Source: Rhodospirillaceae bacterium (lineage in GTDB: Bacteria; Pseudomonadota; Alphaproteobacteria; Rhodospirillales; Rhodospirillaceae). Taken from it: a DNA stretch of 64,000 bases. Position numbers and translations under genes: made by a program. The DNA lies in contig CANJRD010000001.1 in assembly GCA_947476695.1 (NCBI GenBank), positions 620,001 through 684,000 of the forward strand, in the 5' to 3' direction. Every line of letters begins with the position of its first letter. The stretch's first letter is position 1. The notes beneath the pieces are model-generated. The model did not search any database and was not told the origin of the DNA. It saw nothing but the letters and a program-made list of their open reading frames with translations. Shown here in pieces: positions 19,613 through 31,060 of the stretch.

Positions 19613-19708
19613 CCCCGAAGATTCTTCGCCCCACGCGCAGCCGTGGTGCGCCGAAGGCCGGCCTTAAATAGAGGCGCGCCTGGGCGCGCGGGCTTCAAGC
19701 ACCAGTAA
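19597..19708. repeat. 16-bp direct repeat of the enoyl-CoA hydratase 3' end
   Basis: CTTCAAGCACCAGTAA occurs at 19597-19612 (last codons and stop of the hydratase gene) and again at 19693-19708 in the intergenic region, an exact 16-base match 96 bases apart. Confidence 0.85.
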
Positions 19709-19981
19709 AGCTGGTATCCGGGCGCATTGATCATTTTCAGGCCCCCGAGGGGGCCCGGCACAGCATCTGGTGCGCCGGTGCTGACCTTTAGGCATCAATA
19801 GAACGGGGGCCGCATCGCCGGCGAACCCGTCCACGGGCCCCAGAGGTTAAAAACCCCTATATTCCAGCGTCTGTTGACGAGAGTAGGCCCGGTCCCTTAT
19901 AAGCCGCGCTTCGCGAACGGTGCGCTGCTTGCGTCCCGCGTTCGTCCATCATCAACACGTCAGCCACTCCGAAAGCCCGAC
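19613..19981. other. Intergenic region before rpsT
   Basis: This 369-base gap contains no convincing ORF. It holds a copy of the hydratase 3' end, a GC-rich hairpin GGCCCCC/GGGGGCC (19740-19755), the rpsT promoter (19874-19903) and an rpsT leader of about 70 bases. No known riboswitch or structured RNA was recognised. Confidence 0.6.
19874..19903 (+). promoter_or_regulatory. Sigma-70-type promoter of rpsT
   Basis: TTGACG (19874-19879) and TTATAA (19897-19902) are separated by 17 bases; TATAAG one base later gives an 18-base spacer. Transcription would start near 19910, giving a leader of about 70 bases before rpsT. Confidence 0.75.
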
Positions 19982-20248
19982 ATGGCCCAGCACAAGTCCG
20001 CCAAGAAACGCATCCGCCGCAACGGCCGCGCGAAGACCGTCAATCATGGACGGATCAGCAGCATCCGCACCGCCGTGAAGTCTTTGGAAACGGCGATCGC
20101 GTCCGGCGACAAGAAGGCGGCGCAGGAAGCCTTCAAGAAGGTCGCCCCGGAATTGCAGCGCGGCGCCACCAAGGGTGTGATGCACAAGAAGACTGTCGCG
20201 CGCAAAATGTCGCGCCTGTCCGCGCGCATCAAGACGATCGCGGCCTAA
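19982..20248 (+). CDS. rpsT: 30S ribosomal protein S20
   Basis: S20 is a small basic primary 16S rRNA-binding protein of the 30S subunit. The 88-residue product starts [14 protein letters not shown] (the usual family start is MANHKSAKKR) and continues with the helical [13 protein letters not shown] and [14 protein letters not shown] segments. Length is normal. An upstream in-frame extension to 19874 is discarded because it begins inside the promoter and lacks homology. A clear promoter precedes it and a hairpin terminator follows at 20283. In the family, S20 often represses its own translation; no specific site can be shown here. Confidence 0.96.
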   Translation: MAQHKSAKKRIRRNGRAKTVNHGRISSIRTAVKSLETAIASGDKKAAQEAFKKVAPELQRGATKGVMHKKTVARKMSRLSARIKTIAA

Positions 20249-20277
20249 GTCCTCACTCAATTTTCTCTGCCGTTCTC

Positions 20278-20621
20278 GATTCACGAGTCTCACGCTTCCC
20301 GCGTGGGACTCGTCTTCGTTTAGGCGACCTGTCTCACACCGTGAGCGTCGGTGCCTCAGTGCGCACTGCACACTCGCTTCATTGACCGGCGTCGTTCGCC
20401 AATTCGTCATCGCCGAGTCATTTTGAACGTGCGCAAACATCAACGCATGTCGTTCGGAATCAACGAGATTCAATGCTCGTGTTGCGATGCGCGCGCGATG
20501 TGAAGGCCGCGTTCCGATTCAAAACTGTCAACACATCTTTGTCCTTGAGTCGTCATGTGCCGCGTCTACATTGCCTCACAGCCAGCGCGCCTGAGGTTTT
20601 CGGTATGCCGTCTTTCGATTC
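20278..20621. promoter_or_regulatory. Cluster of nine GANTC (CcrM) sites upstream of dnaA
   Basis: GANTC starts at 20278, 20285, 20307, 20415, 20457, 20467, 20516, 20547 and 20617. About one is expected by chance in 344 bp. In Caulobacter and relatives CcrM methylates GANTC, and the methylation state tunes dnaA transcription. Such a function here is inferred from the family and the position. Confidence 0.7.
20283..20313 (+). terminator. rpsT terminator hairpin
   Basis: ACGAGTCTCACGC (20283-20295) pairs with GCGTGGGACTCGT (20301-20313), 12 Watson-Crick pairs plus one G-T, loop TTCCC, followed by CTTCGTTT. It starts about 35 bases after the rpsT stop. Both arms contain a GANTC site. Confidence 0.75.
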
Positions 20622-20770
20622 ACTCGTGGTCCCGATCTCAGCGTCGCTCTCCACTTTCATCACGAATGATCAACGCGCGGCATCCGCAAGGGCATCTGCC
20701 GCGTTCATGTTGGAAGCTTGTGTGTCGTCGTCGTCGGCTGTTCGGGGCAGTTGCTGCGGTGGGGCGCGCC

Positions 20771-20797
20771 GCTAATCCGCTCCAGCGACGGATTAGC
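20771..20797. promoter_or_regulatory. Hairpin in the dnaA leader
   Basis: GCTAATCCG (20771-20779) and CGGATTAGC (20789-20797) form a perfect 9-bp stem with a 9-base loop, about 75 bases before the dnaA start. No T-run follows, so it is not a simple terminator; it may affect mRNA stability or translation. Confidence 0.5.
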
Positions 20798-20871
20798 GTC
20801 GCGGGTGGATTGGACGGTGCTGAGTACTTGTCTTGACGAGGGGTCTGCGAGACGTGAAGCAGCGGAGCGAC

Positions 20872-22275
20872 ATGGTAGTCAATGAAGCCGAATGGGATCG
20901 CGTGAAAACGCGTCTCAAGCAGGAATTCGGCGAGACCGCATTCAAGAGCTGGGTGAAGCCCATCATTCCGACCACCATGCGCGACGGTGAAGTCGAGCTG
21001 GCGGTGCCGACGCGATTCATGCGCGACTGGATCACCACGCATTATGGTGAGCGAATCCGAGCGTTGTGGTCGGGTGAGAATCCGTCCGTGCGCCGCATCA
21101 CGGTAAAGGTCGGCAGCGGCAACGAGATGAAGGCCACCACCACCACCGAACGCGTCATTTCCGAGAAGCCGGCCCTGCGCTCGATGGACCCGAAGGCCGA
21201 GGCGATCGCGCGCGCGCCGGTTCGCACCGGCGTCCCGACGCCGGGCGCCGAACTCTCCGCACCGCTGGATGCGCGCTACACGTTCGAGAATTTCGTCGTC
21301 GGCAAGCCGAACGAATTCGCCTATGCCGCCGCCAAGCGCGTCGCCGAATCCGATCAGGTCAGCTTCAACCCGCTGTTCCTGTATGGCGGCGTCGGTCTGG
21401 GCAAGACCCACCTCATGCATGCGATCGCCTGGGAGATTCGCCAGCGCAGTCCGCACCGTAAGGTCGTCTATCTGTCGGCCGAGAAGTTCATGTACTCGTT
21501 CGTTCGCGCGCTGCGGAACCAGGACACCGTCTCGTTCAAGGAAAACTTCCGCTCCGTCGACGTGCTGATGATCGACGACGTCCAGTTCATCTCGGGCAAG
21601 GACGCCACGCAGGAAGAGTTCTTCCATACCTTCAACGCGCTGGTCGATCAGGGCCGCCAATTGGTTTTGTCGGCCGACAAGTCGCCTTCCAATCTCGAAG
21701 AGATCGGCGACCGTCTGCGCTCGCGCCTGGCCTCCGGCCTGGTCGCGGACCTGCATCCCACGACCTTCGAGCTGCGTCTGGGCATCCTCGATGCCAAGGC
21801 CGAACAGCTGGGCACCCAGGTGCCGCCAAAGGTGAAGGAATTCCTGGCCCATAAGATCAGCTCCAACGTGCGCGAACTCGAAGGCGCGCTGACGCGCCTG
21901 GTCGCCCACGTGCAGCTGGTCGGCGGGCAGATCACCCTGGAAACCGCGCAAGACCTGCTCCAGGACCTGCTGCGCGCCCATGACCGCCGCCTGTCGATGG
22001 AAGAGATCCAGAAGCGGGTCGCGGAGCACTTCAAGATCCGCATTTCGGACATGAGCTCGGCGCGCCGCGCCCGCGCGGTGGCCCGTCCCCGCCAGGTGGC
22101 GATGTACCTGTCCAAGCAGCTGACCTCGCGGTCCCTGCCGGAGATCGGCCGGGCCTTCGGCGGCCGCGACCACACGACCGTCATGCATGCCGTGCGTAAG
22201 ATCGAGGAACTGACGAAGGCCGATAGCTCCTTCGCCGAGGACGTCGAACTGCTCACCCGTATGCTGGAGAGCTAG
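20872..22275 (+). CDS. dnaA: Chromosomal replication initiator protein DnaA
   Basis: DnaA-ATP binds DnaA boxes and opens oriC. In this 467-residue protein, domain I (about 1-75) has WDRVKTRLKQEFGETAFKSW. The AAA+ domain III contains YGGVGLGKTHLMHAIAWE (Walker A) and LMIDDVQF (Walker B), and domain IV ends with the DnaA signature IGRAFGGRDHTTVMHAVRKI. The ATG at 20872 is chosen because GGAG lies five bases upstream; earlier in-frame TTG 20833 and GTG 20854 are possible but less supported. The upstream region is rich in GANTC sites. An SRPBCC gene separates it from dnaN. Confidence 0.96.
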   Translation: MVVNEAEWDRVKTRLKQEFGETAFKSWVKPIIPTTMRDGEVELAVPTRFMRDWITTHYGERIRALWSGENPSVRRITVKVGSGNEMKATTTTERVISEKPALRSMDPKAEAIARAPVRTGVPTPGAELSAPLDARYTFENFVVGKPNEFAYAAAKRVAESDQVSFNPLFLYGGVGLGKTHLMHAIAWEIRQRSPHRKVVYLSAEKFMYSFVRALRNQDTVSFKENFRSVDVLMIDDVQFISGKDATQEEFFHTFNALVDQGRQLVLSADKSPSNLEEIGDRLRSRLASGLVADLHPTTFELRLGILDAKAEQLGTQVPPKVKEFLAHKISSNVRELEGALTRLVAHVQLVGGQITLETAQDLLQDLLRAHDRRLSMEEIQKRVAEHFKIRISDMSSARRARAVARPRQVAMYLSKQLTSRSLPEIGRAFGGRDHTTVMHAVRKIEELTKADSSFAEDVELLTRMLES

Positions 22276-22283
22276 GCCGGGGC

Positions 22284-22676
22284 ATGCTGCCCGCCCGGGT
22301 GATCAGCGTCTCGATCAACCGGTCCGCCGCGGACGTCTATGCCTTTGCCCATCAGCCGGTGAATTTCCCCAAGTGGGCGGCCGGCCTGTCGAACACCCTG
22401 ACGCAGGACGGCGGTCGCTGGATCGCCGCCACGCCCGCCGGCACGGCGGAGGTGGTCTTCACCCCGCCGAATGACTTCGGCATCCTCGACCATTGGGTGA
22501 AGCTGGCGACCGGCGCCACCGTCTACGTCCCCTTGCGCGTGATCCCCAACCGGGACGGCGCGGAGGTCCAGTTCACGCTGTTCCGCGAACCCGATATGTC
22601 GGAGGCCGACATGGCGCGGGATGCGGGCCTGATCACCAAGGATCTCGCCGCGCTGAAGGCGCTGCTGGAAGCCTGA
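22284..22676 (+). CDS. SRPBCC-superfamily (START/Bet v 1-like) protein
   Basis: A 130-residue single-domain protein with the polyketide cyclase/SRPBCC pattern: SVSINRSAADVYAFAHQP at the N-terminus (strand 1 and first helix), NFPKWAAGLS, and a C-terminal helix MARDAGLITKDLAALKALL that closes the hydrophobic pocket. The ligand is unknown. It starts eight bases after dnaA and is probably in the same transcript. Its place inside the usually uninterrupted dnaA-dnaN order is unusual. An alternative use as a regulator or lipid-binding protein cannot be tested from sequence. Confidence 0.75.
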   Translation: MLPARVISVSINRSAADVYAFAHQPVNFPKWAAGLSNTLTQDGGRWIAATPAGTAEVVFTPPNDFGILDHWVKLATGATVYVPLRVIPNRDGAEVQFTLFREPDMSEADMARDAGLITKDLAALKALLEA

Positions 22677-22733
22677 CGCGGGCACGCGCCGGGCGATGTC
22701 CCCCCGGCCATTTTTCGGGTCCGCGCGCGCGAT

Positions 22734-22751
22734 GGAATCCCCAGGGATTCC
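22734..22751. promoter_or_regulatory. 18-bp inverted repeat upstream of dnaN containing two GANTC sites
   Basis: GGAATCCC-CA-GGGATTCC is perfectly symmetrical. It lies about 35 bases upstream of the likely -35 box of dnaN and contains GAATC and GATTC, one in each arm. It has the form of a dimeric regulator site or a methylation-sensitive element. Confidence 0.55.
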
Positions 22752-22785
22752 CGCCGCGTTACGTCGGCCCCGCGGTACGTTTTCC

Positions 22786-22815
22786 TTGGTCGCGCCCGGG
22801 GCGTGTTGTTATAGT
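22786..22815 (+). promoter_or_regulatory. Likely dnaN promoter
   Basis: TTGGTC (22786-22791), then a 17-18 base spacer, then TTATAGT (22809-22815; TATAGT matches five of six -10 positions). The start of transcription would be near 22822, about 70 bases before the dnaN ATG. Confidence 0.55.
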
Positions 22816-22892
22816 TCTCGACTTCATTTGCGATGTGGCTCCGGCCCCTCGCGAAGAAGGGTCCATTTTGGGGTTCGGATCCAAATTCCCGC

Positions 22893-24011
22893 ATGAAACT
22901 TGTCATTGAACGCGCCGCTCTGTTGAAGTCGCTCGGACACGTCCAGAGCGTTGTGGAACGCCGCAATACCATCCCGATCCTGTCCAACGTGCGCATCGAC
23001 GCCCATAAGGGCAGCCTTGCCCTGAACGCGACGGACATGGACATCGAGATCGTCGAATCGACGGCCGCCGAAGTCGGCAAGGGCGGGGCCACGACCGCGC
23101 CGGCGCATACCCTGTACGACATCGTGCGCAAGCTGCCGGACGGCTCTCAGGTCGAACTCGTCGCCACCGGCGACGGCGGCCAGATCGCGCTGTCGGCCGG
23201 GCGCTCCAAGTTCACGCTGTCCTGCCTGCCGGTCGAAGACTTCCCGGCGATGGCGGGCGGCGACTTCTCGCACAGCTTCAAGCTGGGCGCCGCCGACCTG
23301 CGCGGCCTGATCGATCGCACGCGTTTCGCGATCTCGACCGAGGAAACCCGCTATTACCTGAACGGCATCTATCTGCACGGCACCAAAAGCGAAGGTGTCG
23401 ACGTGCTGCGCGCGGTGGCGACCGACGGTCACCGCCTGGCGCGCGTCGAACTGCCGCTGCCGGACGGCGCGGCGGGCATGCCGGGCATCATCGTGCCGCG
23501 CAAGGCCGTGCTCGAAGTCCGCAAGCTGATCGACGAGACCGAAGACGAGATCGCGATCTCGCTGTCGGACAGCAAGATCAAGTTCGCCTTCGACAACGTG
23601 GTGCTGACCTCGAAGCTGATCGACGGCACGTTCCCGGACTACGAACGCGTCATCCCCACCGGCAACGACAAGGTGTTGGAAGCCGACCGCAAGCTCTTGC
23701 ACGACGCGGTTGATCGCGTTTCGGCCATTAGCTCGGAGAAGTCGCGCTCCATCAAGATCGCCTGCGAAAAAGGCCTTTTGACGCTGTCGGCGTCCAGCCC
23801 CGAAGCGGGCAGCGCGACGGAAGAGATTGAGGCCAGCTATGCCGCCGGTCATCTTGAAATCGGCTTCAACTCTCGCTACCTGCTGGAAATCCTGGGTCAG
23901 ATCGAAGGCGACGCTGCCCGCTTCACGATGGCGGACGCGGCCTCTCCCACGGTCATTCGCGACGTTGCCGACGCTTCGGCGGTTTACGTCCTGATGCCGA
24001 TGCGGGTGTGA
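22893..24011 (+). CDS. dnaN: DNA polymerase III sliding clamp, beta subunit
   Basis: The beta clamp is a ring-shaped dimer that tethers polymerase III and other DNA enzymes. The 372-residue protein starts MKLVIERAALLKSLGHVQSV and contains the RRNTIPILSNV block, ATDGHRLAR and a C-terminal SPTVIRD ... YVLMPMRV ending of the normal clamp type. The ATG at 22893 matches the family N-terminus; a longer in-frame reading from 22833 lacks similarity. A separate promoter (22786-22815) suggests partly independent expression from dnaA. The recF reading frame follows directly. Confidence 0.96.
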   Translation: MKLVIERAALLKSLGHVQSVVERRNTIPILSNVRIDAHKGSLALNATDMDIEIVESTAAEVGKGGATTAPAHTLYDIVRKLPDGSQVELVATGDGGQIALSAGRSKFTLSCLPVEDFPAMAGGDFSHSFKLGAADLRGLIDRTRFAISTEETRYYLNGIYLHGTKSEGVDVLRAVATDGHRLARVELPLPDGAAGMPGIIVPRKAVLEVRKLIDETEDEIAISLSDSKIKFAFDNVVLTSKLIDGTFPDYERVIPTGNDKVLEADRKLLHDAVDRVSAISSEKSRSIKIACEKGLLTLSASSPEAGSATEEIEASYAAGHLEIGFNSRYLLEILGQIEGDAARFTMADAASPTVIRDVADASAVYVLMPMRV

Positions 24012-24115
24012 TCCCATCACACGGGCATGTCAGCGGCTCGCCCGCGCACGATGCGATCGCGATCGCGGCCTCGCTTCCGTTTTTGCCCGCCTTCGTTTCG
24101 GATAATCGGCTCGCG

Positions 24116-27812
<3,697 letters not shown>

Positions 27813-27817
27813 TTTTG

Positions 27818-27946
27818 GCTCTGTGCCGTCCTCGGACCGCGCGCGAAGCGCGCATCTAACCAATGGCCGGCGGGCCGAGGACCCAGAGCGAAAATCGCAA
27901 GCGATAGCGTTCAGCTATCCTGGACCCTCGGGTCAAGCCCGAGGGT
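27818..27946. repeat. Palindromic intergenic elements after gyrB
   Basis: Element 1: GCTCTG (27818-27823) and GTCCTCGG (27828-27835) pair with CCGAGGAC (27875-27882) and CAGAGC (27884-27889), enclosing a GCGCGC-GAA-GCGCGC hairpin. Element 2: ACCCTCGGG-TCAAG-CCCGAGGGT (27924-27946), a perfect 9-bp stem. They fill the gap between convergent gyrB and the H1-like gene and may act as terminators for both. Confidence 0.7.
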
Positions 27947-27965
27947 GACGAAAAAACAAACGCTC

Positions 27966-28343
27966 CTACTCCTCGCCCACCACCAGCATCATGCGGTCGC
28001 CGGTGTCGGCCAGTGATGCGACGGTGCGGTGGTGTTCTTCCCAGGTGTCGGCGAATTCGGTGAGCGCCTGGCGCATCACGCCTTCCATCGGCAGGCCCAT
28101 GACCTGCGATAGGCCCTTCAGGCGATCGTGCAGGACCGACGGCAAGTCGAGCCTGATGGATTGCGGCACGACGACCGTTAATGTCTTGCGCGGCTTTGGT
28201 TTGAGCGCGGCGCGTTTCGGTGCCGCCGGCTTCGATGCAACGGGCTTCTTTGCGCCGGACTTCTTTGCCGCGGGCTTTGCCGTCTTCGGGGCGGCTTTCG
28301 CTTTCGCCTTGGTCTTCTTCGCTGGACGCTTCGCCATTGCCAT
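27966..28343 (-). CDS. Histone H1-like tail plus ribbon-helix-helix protein
   Basis: A 125-residue protein in two parts. Residues 1-55 are almost only Lys, Ala, Pro and Ser (KKTKAKAKAAPKTAKPAAKK and similar), like histone H1 C-terminal tails or bacterial AlgP/Hc1 proteins. Residues 60-105 (SIRLDLPSVLHDRLKGLS ... GVMRQALTEFADTW) fit a ribbon-helix-helix fold: a strand with alternating residues, then two helices. I infer a DNA-binding protein, possibly nucleoid-associated. The start at 28343 has AAAGG just upstream. It is convergent with gyrB and divergent from the penicillin-binding protein gene. Confidence 0.65.
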   Translation of the reverse strand: MAMAKRPAKKTKAKAKAAPKTAKPAAKKSGAKKPVASKPAAPKRAALKPKPRKTLTVVVPQSIRLDLPSVLHDRLKGLSQVMGLPMEGVMRQALTEFADTWEEHHRTVASLADTGDRMMLVVGEE

Positions 28344-28505
28344 TATCCTTTTGTCTTAACCATCACGTCTTAACGCGTGCACGCCATTGGATTGCCGTAA
28401 TCCCGGGGCACATAGACACCTCAAGCGCATCCGAGAGCGATTCACGCGTGAACGATTCACTCTTGAACGATTCTCGGGGCGCGTAACACATGCTACACCG
28501 GGGCC

Positions 28506-30518
28506 ATGGGGAAAGCGAAGCAGCGCGGTCGATCGAGCGACGACGACGACGCCGGCCCGACCGATAAGGGCCCGCGCGCCGCGAAGCCGCGCGGCAAGAA
28601 GAAGACCCCGTCCCGCTCCCTGTTGCGCCGGCTTGTGATCTATAGCCTCGCGGCCTGCGTCTGGGCCGGCGTCGCCCTCGCCTTGGGCTTGAGCTTCTTC
28701 GCCGCCGATCTGCCGGACATCGACGAAGCGGTGCTGGTCCGCCGGCCCAATGTCGTGATCCTCGACACCACCGGCGCGGAGATTGCCTCGGTCGGCGATA
28801 TCTATCGCGGCGCCGTGCGGGTCGATCAGCTGCCGAAGCATGTCTCGGGCGCTTTTGTCGCGGTCGAGGACCGGCGCTTCTACAGCCATTTCGGGATCGA
28901 CGTAATCGGCCTGGGGCGCGCGGCTGTCACCGACATCAAGGCGCGCCGTTTCGTTCAGGGCGCCTCCACCATCACCCAGCAGGTCGCGCGCAACCTGTTC
29001 CTGACGCCGGACAAGAACGTCACCCGCAAGGTCAAGGAAATGCTGCTCGCCATCCGGCTTGAGCAGCGGTTCACCAAAGACGAGATCCTCACGCTGTACC
29101 TGAACCGCGTGTATTTCGGCGCCGGTACCTACGGCATCGAAGCCGCGGCCGAGCGTTACTTCAGCCGTTCCGCCGCGCAGCTCAGCGTCTATCAGTCGGC
29201 GGTGCTGGCCGGCTTGTTGCGCGCGCCGTCGCGCTATAGCCCGACGAACAGCCCGAAGATGTCCTCCGACCGCGCCGCCGTCGTGCTGGCTACGATGGTC
29301 GAGACCGGCGTGATCGACGACAAGACCGCCAAGGCCGCGGCCAAGGACGGCCTGCGCAATCTCACCGCCGTCGCCGCCGCGCGCGGCAACACCAAAGGGC
29401 GTTACTTCGTCGATTGGGTGTTGAGCCAGGTCGACGGATTTGTCGGCGCCAATGACCGCGATCTCGTCATCACCACCACGCTCGATCTCAAGCTGCAGCG
29501 TCAGGCGGAAGAGATTCTTGAGCGGCACCTCGCCAAGGACGGCGCGAAGCTGAAGGTCGCCCAGGGCGCCATCATCATGCTGGGTCCTGACGGGGCCGTG
29601 CGCGCCATGGTCGGCGGCCGTGATTACGGCGACAGCCAGTTCAATCGCGCCACCCAGGCGTTGCGCCAGCCGGGCTCGTCCTTCAAGCCCATCGTCTTCC
29701 TCGCGGCGCTCGAGAACGGCTACACGCCCGACGACATGGTCACCGACGCGCCGATCAACATCGGTGGCTGGAAGCCGCACAACTACACCAACAAGTACGC
29801 CGGCCCGGTGACGGTCGAGACGGCGTTGGCGGAATCGCTAAACACCGCGACGGTGCGCCTCGCCGATCATGTCGGCGTGAAGCAGATCATCGCCACGGCG
29901 CGCCGTCTCGGCATCACCGAGGACATGAAGTCCGATCTGACGATCTCACTGGGGTCGTCCGACGTCACGCTGCTCGACCTCGCCGGCGCTTACGCGCCGT
30001 TCGCCAACGGCGGCGACGCGGTCGCGCCGTTCGGCATCGCGACCATCGGCGACCGCAAGGGCGAGGTGCTGTACACGCGCGAGCCCGGCACGCTGGGCCA
30101 GGTGGTGCCGCCGCATGAAGTCGCGATGATGAATCGCATGATGAGCCAGGTGCTCATCCGCGGGACCGGCAAGGCGGCGGCCTTTGGTTTTCCAGCCGCG
30201 GGCAAGTCCGGAACCACGTCGGATTATCGCGACGCGTGGTTCATGGGCTTCACGCGCGATTACATCACCGGCGTTTGGGTCGGCAACGACAACCGCGACG
30301 AAATGAACAAGGTCACCGGCGGCGGTTTGCCGGCGCAGATCTGGCATGACGTGATGCAATCCGCCCATGCCGGCCGCGAGCCGCGCGATCTCGCCGGGCT
30401 CGCGCCGATTCTCGCCGAAGCGCCGGTGGGCGGCAGCCCGGGAGAACATCAGGGTGGGCTCGGCGGCTTCCTCGAACAGCTGCTCGGAAGCTCGACCGGA
30501 AGCCCGACCGCGCAATAA
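28506..30518 (+). CDS. Class A penicillin-binding protein (PBP1A family)
   Basis: A bifunctional peptidoglycan synthase of 670 residues. A basic, disordered cytoplasmic tail (about 1-40) is followed by one membrane anchor (LVIYSLAACVWAGVALALGL), a GT51 glycosyltransferase domain with VEDRRFYSHFG, GASTITQQVARNL and RKVKEMLLAIRLE, then a transpeptidase domain with the active-site SSFK, SLN and KSGTT motifs. It acts in the periplasm, polymerising glycan strands and cross-linking them. The Gly/Ser-rich C-terminus may be flexible. The next cell wall gene, a SleB-like hydrolase, lies downstream on the same strand. Confidence 0.94.
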   Translation: MGKAKQRGRSSDDDDAGPTDKGPRAAKPRGKKKTPSRSLLRRLVIYSLAACVWAGVALALGLSFFAADLPDIDEAVLVRRPNVVILDTTGAEIASVGDIYRGAVRVDQLPKHVSGAFVAVEDRRFYSHFGIDVIGLGRAAVTDIKARRFVQGASTITQQVARNLFLTPDKNVTRKVKEMLLAIRLEQRFTKDEILTLYLNRVYFGAGTYGIEAAAERYFSRSAAQLSVYQSAVLAGLLRAPSRYSPTNSPKMSSDRAAVVLATMVETGVIDDKTAKAAAKDGLRNLTAVAAARGNTKGRYFVDWVLSQVDGFVGANDRDLVITTTLDLKLQRQAEEILERHLAKDGAKLKVAQGAIIMLGPDGAVRAMVGGRDYGDSQFNRATQALRQPGSSFKPIVFLAALENGYTPDDMVTDAPINIGGWKPHNYTNKYAGPVTVETALAESLNTATVRLADHVGVKQIIATARRLGITEDMKSDLTISLGSSDVTLLDLAGAYAPFANGGDAVAPFGIATIGDRKGEVLYTREPGTLGQVVPPHEVAMMNRMMSQVLIRGTGKAAAFGFPAAGKSGTTSDYRDAWFMGFTRDYITGVWVGNDNRDEMNKVTGGGLPAQIWHDVMQSAHAGREPRDLAGLAPILAEAPVGGSPGEHQGGLGGFLEQLLGSSTGSPTAQ

Positions 30519-31060
30519 TCGGTCGAGAAACACAACTTCCATCCGGCTGTCTGGACCCGATCTACAATCAGTAGTGGGTTCCACAGTGAAAAAAGATTGT
30601 AACCAAGACCCTATTTGACCAACAGATGGTCGCGATTTTGAGGGGTCGGACAGGAAGCCGTTCCCCTTACCCCAAGCAATTGAATCCGTGATGGAAACGT
30701 CGGTTCGCGACCGGCGAAGCGAGGGACGCTGGCCGCAGAACGAATGCGCGGGGGTACTGATCGACCCCAAAAGCGACCGAAATGTGAAATATTCGGCCAC
30801 AAATACCGGCCGAATCGGCAACTTTATTTTTGTTGCCGGTCGAGTCCGAGCGTCCATACATACAGAACCTATGGGAACCGGTGCTCGTTTAGATAACCGG
30901 TTGGGTGGTCGATCAACGACCCGCCCGCTGTCTTCAGGGACACGCGGGCACTGTCTGAGGCTTCGGGAAGGAATCCCGGCCGAGGGCCGACGTAGCCGCC
31001 AAGCGTTGTTAACGTTTGCTTGGTGGTCACGAGAGCACACAAGGACAAGGACATCTCATC
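30519..31060. other. Long intergenic region with serial hairpins
   Basis: This 542-base gap has no ORF with convincing codon use; the open frame at 30688-31185 has no protein-like pattern. It contains adjacent hairpins ATTCGGCC/GGCCGAAT (30791-30815) and GGCAAC/GTTGCC (30817-30837, T-rich loop), a bulged 10-bp hairpin (30923-30949), and a 9-bp hairpin CCGCCAAGC/GCTTGGTGG (30996-31026) just before the hydrolase start. A long 5' leader or a small RNA is possible. Confidence 0.5.

Larger units (their letters stand above)
20249..20871. other. Intergenic region between rpsT and dnaA
   Basis: This 623-base non-coding region is lower in GC than its surroundings. It holds the rpsT terminator, nine GANTC sites in its first 344 bases, and a hairpin near 20784. 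I looked for TTATNCACA-type DnaA boxes and for CtrA-type TTAA-N7-TTAA sites and saw none, so it cannot be called oriC from sequence alone. It presumably contains the dnaA promoter and a long leader. Confidence 0.6.

Noticed and set aside
20249-20871. Possible chromosomal origin (oriC) between rpsT and dnaA
   Set aside because: No TTATNCACA-like DnaA boxes and no clear AT-rich unwinding element could be seen; in many alphaproteobacteria the origin is elsewhere.
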